Shown: positions 1 through 6,611, numbered from the stretch's first letter. The stretch: 15,474 nucleotides of DNA from an uncultured Pedobacter sp. (GCA_938008555.1 CALLKE010000196.1:1-15474), one strand, 5' to 3'. The notes: generated by a model from the letters alone, not told the origin. Translations and numbers: made by a program.

Positions 1-485
1 TGATCGAAACGATCAACAAGATGAACCGGATCAGCCGCCAGATCCTGCAGGAAACGGGTGCCGAACCCGATCCAGCAACGCTGGCCAAGAAGATGGACAT
101 GCCGGAAGACAAGATTCGCAAGATCATGAAAATTTCCAAGGAACCCATTTCCATGGAAACCCCGATCGGCGATGACGACGATTCCCACCTCGGCGACTTC
201 ATCGAAGACTCTGCGACGCTGGCCCCGGCCGATGCCGCGATGTACTCCAGCCTGCGCGGTGTCACCAAGGATATTCTCGACAGCCTCACCACGAGAGAAG
301 CCAAGGTCTTGCGCATGCGTTTCGGTATCGAAATGAACACGGACCACACGCTGGAAGAAGTTGGCAAGCAATTCGACGTCACCCGCGAACGTATCCGCCA
401 GATCGAAGCCAAGGCCCTGCGCAAACTGCGTCACCCCAGCCGTTCCGACAAACTCCGCAGCTTTATCGACACCAACGGCAGCTAA
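1..485 (+). CDS. rpoD: RNA polymerase sigma factor RpoD, C-terminal part
   Basis: The 5' end lies outside the window; the reading frame is open from base 3. The visible 160 residues cover the end of sigma region 3 and all of region 4. Diagnostic stretches are NRISRQILQE, KEPISMETPIGDDDDSHLGD, LTTREAKVLRMRFGIEMNTD and the region 4.2 helix-turn-helix TLEEVGKQFDVTRERIRQIE, followed by the usual KALRKLRHPSRSDKLRSF ending. RpoD is the housekeeping sigma factor that directs RNA polymerase to -35/-10 promoters. The DSATLAPADAA segment and the high GC content fit a betaproteobacterium; this is an inference from memory of such proteins. The stop codon is only 7 bases before a tRNA gene, so gene and tRNA are likely one transcript. 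This is host chromosome, outside the mobile element. Confidence 0.97.
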   Translation, partial: IETINKMNRISRQILQETGAEPDPATLAKKMDMPEDKIRKIMKISKEPISMETPIGDDDDSHLGDFIEDSATLAPADAAMYSSLRGVTKDILDSLTTREAKVLRMRFGIEMNTDHTLEEVGKQFDVTRERIRQIEAKALRKLRHPSRSDKLRSFIDTNGS

Positions 486-492
486 GTTTCTC

Positions 493-531
493 GGGCCTGT
501 AGCTCAGTTGGTTAGAGCAGAGGACTCATAA
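493..531 (+). pseudogene. 5' half of the host tRNA(CAU), split by the element at the anticodon loop
   Basis: The acceptor strand GGGCCTG, D-arm GCTC...GAGC, anticodon-stem strand GAGGA and anticodon loop CTCATAA (anticodon CAT at 527-529) are all present. The next bases (GCTGT) cannot pair with GAGGA, so the gene is broken here. Its missing 3' half is at 15430-15467: TCCTT closes the anticodon stem, CACGG/CCGTG form the T-stem, and CGGGCCC closes the acceptor stem. Joined, the halves give a regular 77-nt tRNA with encoded CCA. C4-G69 and C5-G68 pairs are those associated with tRNA-Ile2, whose CAU anticodon is modified by TilS to read AUA; elongator tRNA-Met cannot be excluded. Confidence 0.92.
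522..531 (+). repeat. attL core (direct repeat with attR)
   Basis: GGACTCATAA occurs here and at 15420-15429, covering the last bases of the anticodon stem and the anticodon loop of the host tRNA. The preceding base differs (A here, G at the right), so the exact repeat is 10 bases. A 9-base version (GACTCATAA) is also in the element-borne tRNA at 678-686. Confidence 0.9.
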
Positions 532-604
532 GCTGTTGGTCTTAGATGTTAAAGTCTTTTAGAATCAACGAGTTAGAAGGATGTTGAAGGCTCTAAAAAC
601 AAAG

Positions 605-623
605 TAGGCTACGCATAGGCTAC
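605..623 (+). promoter_or_regulatory. Left integrase arm-type sites (two TAGGCTAC repeats)
   Basis: TAGGCTAC occurs at 605-612 and 616-623, 3 bases apart. The same octamer occurs twice in tandem near the right end (15275-15290). Short direct repeats inside both ends of a tyrosine-integrase element are typical binding sites for the integrase N-terminal domain. The assignment is by position and repetition only. Confidence 0.65.
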
Positions 624-644
624 AAACGTCGTAAAAATTTCACA

Positions 645-724
645 GGGCCCCTAGCTCATGCTTAGGTTAGAGCAGTCGACTCATAATCGATTGGTGCTCG
701 GTTCGACTCCGAGGGGGCCCACCA
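645..724 (+). tRNA. Element-borne complete tRNA with anticodon CAT (probably tRNA-Ile2)
   Basis: A full cloverleaf is visible: acceptor GGGCCCC with GGGGCCC (7 of 7 pairs), D-stem GCTC/GAGC, anticodon stem GTCGA/TCGAT around loop CTCATAA (anticodon 682-684), T-stem CTCGG/CCGAG around TTCGACT, discriminator A721 and encoded CCA. C4-G69 and C5-G68 favour tRNA-Ile2 reading AUA after lysidine modification. Its acceptor, anticodon and T-stems differ from the host tRNA, so it is not a recent copy of it. The D-loop is unusually long (12 bases, with six bases between A14 and the GG). It lies 113 bases past the junction in the same direction as rpoD and the broken tRNA, so readthrough can transcribe it. 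The likely role is to replace the tRNA destroyed by insertion. Confidence 0.93.
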
Positions 725-734
725 AACATCTAGA

Positions 735-763
735 AAGCCACTCGTTGAAGTGGCTTTTTTTTT
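735..763 (+). terminator. Rho-independent terminator after the element tRNA
   Basis: AAGCCACT pairs with AGTGGCTT around a 6-base loop (CGTTGA), followed by an uninterrupted run of T to 763. It lies 10 bases after the tRNA CCA and would end the rpoD-tRNA transcript. It is not one of the recurring GCACC hairpins found further along. Confidence 0.88.
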
Positions 764-868
764 CGGCTGTGGTTGTGGTGTGGAGTCTTGCAAATTGGTG
801 CCAGAGGTGTTGAAGTTCTGTGATGAGCCTACTGAAAAGGTGGGATGATGAAGCATGAAGAAATGAGC

Positions 869-892
869 CTTCAAGACTTGAGAGTCTTGAAG
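869..892 (+). promoter_or_regulatory. Perfect 10-bp inverted repeat upstream of the C5 methyltransferase
   Basis: CTTCAAGACT and AGTCTTGAAG flank TGAG with no mismatch, ending 31 bases before the methyltransferase ATG. There is no T-run, so it is not a terminator. It may be an operator bound by the methyltransferase or another regulator, or a hairpin in the mRNA leader. A TAGATT with upstream TG (903-911) could be an extended -10 that would leave almost no leader. Confidence 0.5.
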
Positions 893-923
893 TTGATGGC
901 AGTGCTAGATTTGGATTAATTAA

Positions 924-2081
924 ATGAAATTGGTGGATTTTTTCTCTGGTGCGGGTGGACTGACTTGTGGATTGAACATGGCTGGCTTTCAGTCAATTTT
1001 AGGTTCAGACATTCATCCTACCTATGCAACCACATTTGCAAAAAATCATCCCAACACCCACGTTGTTACGAATGATATTCGTGAACTATCTGAACACGAG
1101 ATTTTAAAGCTTACGGGTTTAAAACCGGGTGAGTTAGATTTGATTGCTGGTGGGCCACCATGCCAAGGTTTTTCTATAAATGCACCAATCCGAACTCTTG
1201 ATGACCAAAGAAATCATCTTTTTAAAGAATATCTACGGATTGCGGAAATTTTAAAACCCAAAGCCATTCTTATTGAAAACGTTCCTGGAATTGTTTCACT
1301 TGGGAAAGGCACTGCTGTTAAAGCAATTTATGCTCATCTGAAAAAGATGGGCTACACTGTTGATCATCGCATTCTTTTTGCTGGTCATTATGGTGTTCCA
1401 CAAATGCGTTTTAGAACAATCTTTATTGCTCTCAGAGATAGCACCAAGATTGAATTTCCTGAACCAACACACAATGCAACAGCAATTGCAAACTTTGCAG
1501 GCGCAAGAGAACTGTGTATTAAAGTTCCACCACTGTTTGCACAAGATTTGAAAAATAAAACTACTGTTTGGGATGCTCTTTCTGATCTACCAGAACTTGC
1601 ACTTGGTCAGTTGATTGATGATGTTGAATACACTAAACCACCACAGTCAGAGTTTCAAAAAATTCTGCGTGAAGGCTCAACTAAAATTTTCAATCATGGT
1701 TGTGCAAAACTTGGAAAAGCTAACCTCGAAAGGTTGAAGCACATCCCACAGGGTGGAAGTTGGAGAGATATTCCATATGATTTGTTACCTTCTGGATTGC
1801 AACGAGCAAGAAGAAGCGACCACACCAAACGATATGGCAGACTTCATCCTGATGAATTGTGTTCAACCATCTTGACCAAGTGTGATCCTCACTGGGGGAG
1901 CTTCTTCCATCCTACACAGGAACGTGCCATTTCAGTTAGAGAAGCAGCGAGAATTCAAAGCTTCCCTGATCACTATGTATTTACTGGAAGTTTGACAGAA
2001 CAATTTGAGCAAGTTGGAAATGCTGTGCCACCACTGATGGCTAAGGCAATTGGCGAAACAATTAAAAGGTTGATTTCATAA
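924..2081 (+). CDS. DNA (cytosine-5-)-methyltransferase, type II
   Basis: This 385-residue protein methylates carbon 5 of cytosine in a specific DNA site using S-adenosylmethionine. The conserved motifs appear in canonical order: motif I DFFSGAGGLTCGL (5-17), motif IV GGPPCQGFS with the catalytic Cys80, motif VI ENVPG (118-122), motif VIII QMRFRT, motif IX REAARIQSFP (339-348) and motif X QVGNAVPP (363-370). The stretch of roughly 190-330 between motifs VIII and IX is the target-recognition domain; the site cannot be read from it. Length and order fit the Dcm/M.HpaII type. The stop overlaps the next gene's ATG by one base (TAATG), which indicates translational coupling to the NotI-family nuclease it should protect against. 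No Shine-Dalgarno sequence is visible before this ATG, so expression may be weak or nearly leaderless. Confidence 0.96.
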   Translation: MKLVDFFSGAGGLTCGLNMAGFQSILGSDIHPTYATTFAKNHPNTHVVTNDIRELSEHEILKLTGLKPGELDLIAGGPPCQGFSINAPIRTLDDQRNHLFKEYLRIAEILKPKAILIENVPGIVSLGKGTAVKAIYAHLKKMGYTVDHRILFAGHYGVPQMRFRTIFIALRDSTKIEFPEPTHNATAIANFAGARELCIKVPPLFAQDLKNKTTVWDALSDLPELALGQLIDDVEYTKPPQSEFQKILREGSTKIFNHGCAKLGKANLERLKHIPQGGSWRDIPYDLLPSGLQRARRSDHTKRYGRLHPDELCSTILTKCDPHWGSFFHPTQERAISVREAARIQSFPDHYVFTGSLTEQFEQVGNAVPPLMAKAIGETIKRLIS

Positions 2082-2983
2082 TGGCACAAGCAACAACAGC
2101 ACGATCATTGGTTGAAGTCTTTGGATATAGTCCAACAGATAAAACACCAACAGCTAGAAAATTTTGGCAGTTGAATGCATGTCCTTTTGTTGGTAAGGCA
2201 TGTTCAAAGTATGATCACACCAACACCATTTGTTATGGAACTTGCTCTGTAACAAATACTGGCCAAAATGTGGTTATCTGCCCTAACAGACTTTATGCAG
2301 ATGGTTATGCAACCATCAAAAGAGTTAGCAAAGAAGTTTTTGGGGATGTTCAATTTATGCTCTTTGATGAATACATCAAGGAAGCCACTAAGCCCGGTGC
2401 ATCATTAAATTGTGTTGTTGCTCTTGGTCAGAATTCAGGAAAAGAAGTTAAATTGAGCAAGATGAGCATGGACTGGGTTCTAGCTCATATTGTTGATGGC
2501 GCTCTTGTGGGTTATGTTGGTATTGAGGTTCAGAGTATTGATATTACTGGTAACTATCGTGATGCATGGTATGCGGCACGTGACCAGAAGACAAGTATCC
2601 CACCTTCTGAACATGGCTTGAACTGGGCAAATGTTCACAAGCGATTAATCCCGCAAATCATTAGAAAAAGCTTGGTTTATTCGAAATCAAGCTTGGTAAC
2701 ACAAGGTTTGTATTTCATCGTTCCAGAGCCAGTTTATCAGCGATTTGAAGAGATTATTGGTGACGACATACCTCTTGTTGAGCAAGATGGAAAAGATGTC
2801 ATTACGGTGCATACATACGACCTTGGGCCGACTTCTGCACCTGGAACAACTAGAACACTGACTGAAACTAGAAAATTGAAATTTAAACTGGATGAATTTT
2901 CAGCAAGATTTATCACTGGCCCAAACTTGCCATCCGGTGAAAGTCTGGACAAAAAGATTAGAGAAATTTTATCCTGTAAATAA
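2081..2983 (+). CDS. NotI-family type II restriction endonuclease
   Basis: The 300-residue protein lines up with what I recall of NotI. It has a cysteine-rich N-terminus, CPFVGKACSK (C34, C41), then CYGTCSV (C55) and ICPNR (C67), matching the four-cysteine metal site of NotI. It then has DW (D131), GIEVQSIDITGNYR (E149, Q151) and a tyrosine-rich stretch. NotI uses a variant PD-(D/E)XK site with D...E-x-Q, and the same residues are present here, so it is probably active. It would cleave double-stranded DNA at sites not methylated by the upstream enzyme. NotI itself cuts an 8-base GC site; whether this relative shares it is unknown. Translation is coupled to the methyltransferase by TAATG, and a GCACC hairpin terminator follows directly after the stop. 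Confidence 0.85.
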   Translation: MAQATTARSLVEVFGYSPTDKTPTARKFWQLNACPFVGKACSKYDHTNTICYGTCSVTNTGQNVVICPNRLYADGYATIKRVSKEVFGDVQFMLFDEYIKEATKPGASLNCVVALGQNSGKEVKLSKMSMDWVLAHIVDGALVGYVGIEVQSIDITGNYRDAWYAARDQKTSIPPSEHGLNWANVHKRLIPQIIRKSLVYSKSSLVTQGLYFIVPEPVYQRFEEIIGDDIPLVEQDGKDVITVHTYDLGPTSAPGTTRTLTETRKLKFKLDEFSARFITGPNLPSGESLDKKIREILSCK

Positions 2984-3008
2984 GAAAAGCACCTTCGGGT
3001 GCTTTTTT
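2984..3008. terminator. GCACC-type hairpin terminator 1
   Basis: GCACC and GGTGC enclose a stable TTCG tetraloop. The A-run before and six Ts after extend the stem and allow termination in both directions. It lies directly after the NotI-family gene and is one of nine related hairpins. Confidence 0.85.
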
Positions 3009-3052
3009 CTTGTCTTGCTACTTGATAAAAATCTTCCAGCAAAGGAGAAAAG

Positions 3053-3769
3053 ATGTATTTATTTGCACCACTAGACAAGCATTACGATAAAGGTTTTGGT
3101 GCTGTTGCTGTTGCTGATAGCTTTGAAGATGCTGGAAAAGCTCTGAAAGAGACATACAACCGTGGAAGGCTTAACGGCCATCTTCCTATCTGCTATCTTT
3201 TTAGGCACTCCATAGAGTTGTTCTTGAAGGGGTGCATCATCATTGTGCATCGTGGTTTGAAAATTCCCTATGGCACTGAGCCATGCACCAGTGAGCCAAA
3301 GATTCCTGTTGATGGAAAATTGAAGTCTATCTATGCCATACATGACATAGATTTTCTCTACAAATACTTTTCCAATCTTCTCATTGAGAAGAAGGATGAG
3401 CTGGATAAAGTGACAAGAACCAATTGGGATTTTAAAGATGATCTTGGTTCAAAATTTGAGCGATTGAAAAAAATAGATTCATCAAGTGCTTATTTCAGAT
3501 ATCCGATAGAGAAATCAGCAGTATTTGAAAAACAAAAATCAGCATTCCAGGAAAGCACGCTTGATGATGTGATCGCTATGGCTATTAAAAATAAAGAGCC
3601 AATGAAGTCTATGAAGGTAATGGCCTTGATGGGTCAAGAGACACAGATTTTTGTTCATGATGATTCTTTCACAGAAGATGCTATGAATCTTCTAGCAGAA
3701 GTAGCAGAGGAAATTTCAACCTGTCACTTCGCTTTAATGCATGAATTAGGTGGTGGTGGATTGGGGTGA
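3053..3769 (+). CDS. HEPN-like protein of unknown function, next to a restriction system
   Basis: This 238-residue protein has a good ribosome-binding site (AAGGAG, 7 bases before the ATG) and its own terminators on both sides. I do not recognise a named family with certainty. Residues 43-60 (HLPICYLFRHSIELFLKG) and the later helix IHDIDFLYKYF resemble the paired helices of HEPN-superfamily proteins, which often read RHxxExxLK and HDLxxL. HEPN domains occur in RNA-cleaving toxins and defence proteins, but the catalytic R-x4-6-H spacing is not obvious here, so it may be non-catalytic or a different helical fold. No signal peptide or membrane segment is visible. Its place right after a type II restriction pair suggests a defence or accessory cargo role; this is inference only. 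Confidence 0.75.
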   Translation: MYLFAPLDKHYDKGFGAVAVADSFEDAGKALKETYNRGRLNGHLPICYLFRHSIELFLKGCIIIVHRGLKIPYGTEPCTSEPKIPVDGKLKSIYAIHDIDFLYKYFSNLLIEKKDELDKVTRTNWDFKDDLGSKFERLKKIDSSSAYFRYPIEKSAVFEKQKSAFQESTLDDVIAMAIKNKEPMKSMKVMALMGQETQIFVHDDSFTEDAMNLLAEVAEEISTCHFALMHELGGGGLG

Positions 3770-3797
3770 AAAAAAGCACCTTTGGGTGCTTTTTTTA
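3769..3797. terminator. GCACC-type hairpin terminator 2 (convergent)
   Basis: GCACC/GGTGC around TTTG, with A-run and T-run on either side. It sits exactly between two converging genes, overlaps both stop codons, and can end transcripts from both strands. Confidence 0.88.
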
Positions 3798-4124
3798 TTC
3801 CTGCTTATTTTGTGGTAGCTGATTAAATTCAGCTTCCGTGATTTTCTCGCCATCAATCCACCATTCTTTATAGCCATTTCCAAACTCAACAGCAGGACCA
3901 TCTTCACGATGATATTTGCCATTGATAGACCACTTTTTAACAGTGCATTCAAGTTCTGTTTCTACAAGGTCAATAGCTGGTCCATCTGTGCGATGTAAGC
4001 GGTCATTTAATAGCCAATGCTTATTGCCATTCTTCCATTCAATGGCAGGTCCATCTTCACGATGAAGTTTGTTGTTCTTATAGTAAGCGGTGCTCTCTGG
4101 GTAGGTTACTATTCCGTTTTTCAT
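3795..4124 (-). CDS. Small protein with three HRxDGPA (MORN-like) repeats
   Basis: The 109-residue protein is built almost wholly of repeats. HREDGPAIEW begins at 21, HRTDGPAIDL at 44 and HREDGPAVEF at 72, each preceded or followed by an aromatic/NG turn such as KNGNKHW, SINGKYH and GNGYKEWW. This pattern resembles MORN-type beta-hairpin repeats and similar repeats in some large phage and viral proteins, but I cannot name a function. The ATG is preceded by AAGGAG at a suitable distance. It has no signal peptide, so it is likely cytoplasmic. It is the last gene of the leftward unit that starts with the mobilization genes, though its own ribosome-binding site and the 58-base gap make independent expression possible. 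Confidence 0.8.
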   Translation of the reverse strand: MKNGIVTYPESTAYYKNNKLHREDGPAIEWKNGNKHWLLNDRLHRTDGPAIDLVETELECTVKKWSINGKYHREDGPAVEFGNGYKEWWIDGEKITEAEFNQLPQNKQE

Positions 4125-4182
4125 ATTTTCTCCTTGGGTTTATTTTTCATTCCTATTGCCAGATGATAAAAATCATCTAGCT

Positions 4183-4533
4183 TTATATTTTTGATCGCCT
4201 GTGGTTCTTCATGGTGTTGACATCATCTTGATGAGCCAAAAATTTTTCTTCTAATTTTGCTTTGAAGAGAATTTTGTCTACTTCTTCATCGGTCAATTCA
4301 CCAACAATATCTTTAATAAGTCGCTCGTATCGCTGTAATTTTGTGAATGGGCTTTTGGTGTGTTCACAAACGAAGCCTTGTGAGACTCCCACTTTTCGGG
4401 CGATTTCTTGTTGTGTCATGTGTGGTTTGCTGACAAACAGCCTAACTACTTCTCTGATGAGTGGTTTGTATTTTTTTGCTTTGGCAAAACCACCTTTCCT
4501 TCCATTCTCTGCCATTATTTCTGAGTAATTCAT
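4183..4533 (-). CDS. HTH DNA-binding protein downstream of the relaxase
   Basis: I chose the ATG at 4533 (116 residues) because AGGAAG lies 2-7 bases upstream; the frame stays open to a TTG at 4569 that lacks a ribosome-binding site. Residues about 36-62 (MTQQEIARKVGVSQGFVCEH) are a clear helix-turn-helix: the MTQQEIA helix, the GVS turn and the recognition helix. The basic N-terminus (GRKGGFAKAKKYK) and C-terminus could contact DNA. It lies 55 bases after the relaxase stop on the same strand, so it may regulate or assist mobilization. The family was not recognised. Confidence 0.75.
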   Translation of the reverse strand: MNYSEIMAENGRKGGFAKAKKYKPLIREVVRLFVSKPHMTQQEIARKVGVSQGFVCEHTKSPFTKLQRYERLIKDIVGELTDEEVDKILFKAKLEEKFLAHQDDVNTMKNHRRSKI

Positions 4534-4588
4534 AACTTCCTTTGCTAGATAATATTTATCTTTTAGCAAATAGAATTAAGGAGTCAAC

Positions 4589-6013
4589 TCACTTCTTGAA
4601 TTTTTTACGATTCAAGGCTTCTTGCTGATTAAATGAATCCCTGAGTTTCTTCACTTGTTCTGCCATTGATGCACTGGCTAATTTTGCTCGTATGCCAGCG
4701 GCTCTTGCTTCAAGTTCAGCTTGTTTCTTTGGATCTCTGTTATTGGCAATTTCAGAAAGAACTTTATTGAGTTCAGCACTCAAACTGCCAACACTTCCAC
4801 CGGAACTTGAACCACTTGAAATGATTGGTGCTGATCCAGGTGAATCATCTGCCTGATCACTGGATTGTGATTTATCGTTAGATGTTGGTGCTGATTCGAC
4901 ATCATTCTTTTGTGCTGTGGCTTCGACTGGTTGCTCTACTGGTTTAACTGGTTCAGCTTTGATTGGCTGTGATTTTGGTTCTTCTGTCTTCACAGTCGCA
5001 GGCGCTGTGCCTCCACCGGAACCAGATCCACCGATAGAACCCCCTCCATCATTGGCAGGCTTCTTGTCACCATAGACACGGTTCTTGTTTCTTCTTCCAA
5101 GTGGTTTGGAAATCAATGATTGATTGAAATCTTTTCTCGATTTGATGAGTCTTGCCAGTTTCATTTTTACTGCTGAAAACTCTTTATCAGATAGCTTGTT
5201 TTGTGATCCACTTTTAGCTAACTGATATTCTTCACCTAGCTTCTTGTAGTCTGCACCGTGTTCATAGGCAGGACCTTTTAATCTAAAAGCCTTCTCACTT
5301 CCATAAGGTTTTATGGAAATGAACTTGTCATTGATGCGAGTAATTTCACCAAAATTTTCTAAAAAATCACAAAGCTGTTGTCTGCTGTTGATTTTTCCAT
5401 TGATGATTTGATGAGCTACACAATCAGACACATCATCTTTTGTTGGCTTAATTTTTCTAAAATCATCGGCTACTTTGGATGTGGATTTTTCAAGAAGCTT
5501 TGTTTCAAACTTAGAGTTTGAAGCTTTAGTTGGGTCTGCTACTACCTGGTTATAGCCAAGGCTTTGATTGATGACTGCATCAAAAGCATCCTTGAACTCA
5601 TAGGTTGTTTGACCTGGTGGAAATGGGTTTAGTTGTCTGCCAGTAGTTAACTCTGCTAGGGGAATAACGTAATTAAGCTCGATTTTTCCTTTGTCAGTAT
5701 GGACATTCCAGTAATCAACAAAGTGTTCTCCATACTCTAATCCAGCCATAAAAGTTTTTCTGAACTGGTCAACGATGACTTTAAGTTGTTCATCAGTGGG
5801 TTGTTCTGATTCACGGAATACCAATGAACCACTTACATATTTATGCTTTCTGTCAATGGAATTTCCAACAAAAATGCACTGCTCTGCATCACCTGCAAAG
5901 TCACGTGGCTTATTTTTTCTTAGAGTTCCTTCATGGTCAAAGTCTGATTTTAGATAGTTGATTGCATCTTCAATTGGACCAGTGCCACGGTTCGGCATAA
6001 CGGCATTTATCAT
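4589..6013 (-). CDS. mobA: Mobilization relaxase with an HEN active site (ColE1 MbeA-like)
   Basis: Relaxases nick one strand at oriT and stay linked to its 5' end during transfer. This 474-residue protein has the nucleophile candidate Y20 (DAINYLKSD) and the stretch EHFVDYWNVHTDKGKIELN with H105, E112 and N114. The H-x6-E-x-N spacing equals the HEN signature known from ColE1 MbeA, which has tyrosine 19 as nucleophile and differs from the three-histidine motif of most relaxases. The nuclease domain covers about the first 250 residues. A low-complexity linker rich in G, S, P and T follows (about 310-420, including GGGSIGGSGSGGGT), then a basic helical C-terminus. It starts 2 bases after the mobC stop, in one operon. 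No secretion genes are present, so transfer needs a helper plasmid or ICE. Confidence 0.92.
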   Translation of the reverse strand: MINAVMPNRGTGPIEDAINYLKSDFDHEGTLRKNKPRDFAGDAEQCIFVGNSIDRKHKYVSGSLVFRESEQPTDEQLKVIVDQFRKTFMAGLEYGEHFVDYWNVHTDKGKIELNYVIPLAELTTGRQLNPFPPGQTTYEFKDAFDAVINQSLGYNQVVADPTKASNSKFETKLLEKSTSKVADDFRKIKPTKDDVSDCVAHQIINGKINSRQQLCDFLENFGEITRINDKFISIKPYGSEKAFRLKGPAYEHGADYKKLGEEYQLAKSGSQNKLSDKEFSAVKMKLARLIKSRKDFNQSLISKPLGRRNKNRVYGDKKPANDGGGSIGGSGSGGGTAPATVKTEEPKSQPIKAEPVKPVEQPVEATAQKNDVESAPTSNDKSQSSDQADDSPGSAPIISSGSSSGGSVGSLSAELNKVLSEIANNRDPKKQAELEARAAGIRAKLASASMAEQVKKLRDSFNQQEALNRKKFKK

Positions 6014-6015
6014 CT

Positions 6016-6441
6016 TTATTTCTTACGATTGTTCATCACTTCCTGTTTGATTTGTTCATGTTGTTCAAGGGCAGACTTCAAACTTTTTAGCAATTCAGTT
6101 GCCTCTTGTCTTAAAAATTCTGGCTTGCTGTTCAACTGCTTTGCAATCTGATTCATGTTATTGCCAAGCTTGTTGAGTTGAGAAAGTAAATTTTTATTTA
6201 GGTTTCTTTCTTCGTCTTTAAAGTCCCAATAGAGATCAATCTTGTGCTCTTGACCTCCAAATAATTTATATCTAGCAAACTTCGCCATTGAGTTGAAATC
6301 TGTTTTTCTCCACTCATCTTTGAAGCTATTGTATTCAAGTGGTGATAAATTAACTTCAATAACCTTAGTTCTTTTTAATTGTTCACCATCATCAGATCCA
6401 GCCTGGCCTGGATGTTTTTTTGTTTGATTTTCTTCGCTCAT
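6016..6441 (-). CDS. mobC: MobC-family relaxosome accessory protein
   Basis: The 141-residue protein carries the MobC hallmark LNKLGNNMNQIAKQLN at 89-104, preceded by a DNA-binding-like segment VIEVNLSPLEYNSFKDEW and SMAKFARYKLFG, and followed by a charged coiled-coil-like tail. MobC proteins bind near oriT and help the relaxase open and nick DNA. The ATG is preceded by AAGGAG. It is the first gene of the mobilization operon; the relaxase gene begins 2 bases after its stop. A promoter with TCGACA (6634-6639), 16 bases, and TAGAAT (6612-6617) on the same strand fits it well and leaves a leader of about 160 bases that contains the probable oriT. Confidence 0.9.
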   Translation of the reverse strand: MSEENQTKKHPGQAGSDDGEQLKRTKVIEVNLSPLEYNSFKDEWRKTDFNSMAKFARYKLFGGQEHKIDLYWDFKDEERNLNKNLLSQLNKLGNNMNQIAKQLNSKPEFLRQEATELLKSLKSALEQHEQIKQEVMNNRKK

Positions 6442-6605
6442 ATGCTCTCCTTTTTATTGTTGTTGTAAGCATTTTTGTTTGGGGCTTGGGGGAACCCCAA
6501 CAAGAGGATAAACCCATAAAACAGGAAAACCTCCGGTTCTCCTGGTATGGTTTATTAGTCTTGCTTTCAAAGTTCTTAAAAAATCACCTAAAAAACTTTG
6601 CCCAC
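6442..6605. other. Probable oriT region
   Basis: This gene-free stretch lies directly upstream of mobC, the usual oriT position. It holds a 6-bp inverted repeat, TTGGGG-GAA-CCCCAA (6486-6500), next to a GGGG run, in otherwise AT-rich DNA. A CTGG at 6542-6545 resembles the CTGG before the ColE1 nick, but four bases are too few to place the nick. The assignment rests on position and the inverted repeat. Confidence 0.5.
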
Positions 6606-6611
6606 ATTTCT

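Noticed and set aside
662..874. A 70-codon minus-strand frame across the element tRNA
   Set aside because: It is the antisense of the tRNA and its terminator (the translation contains the familiar SESNRAPIDYESTAL tRNA shadow) and has no ribosome-binding site.
4534..4569. A longer TTG start for the HTH gene after the relaxase
   Set aside because: The TTG has no ribosome-binding site, while the ATG at 4533 has a well-spaced AGGAAG.
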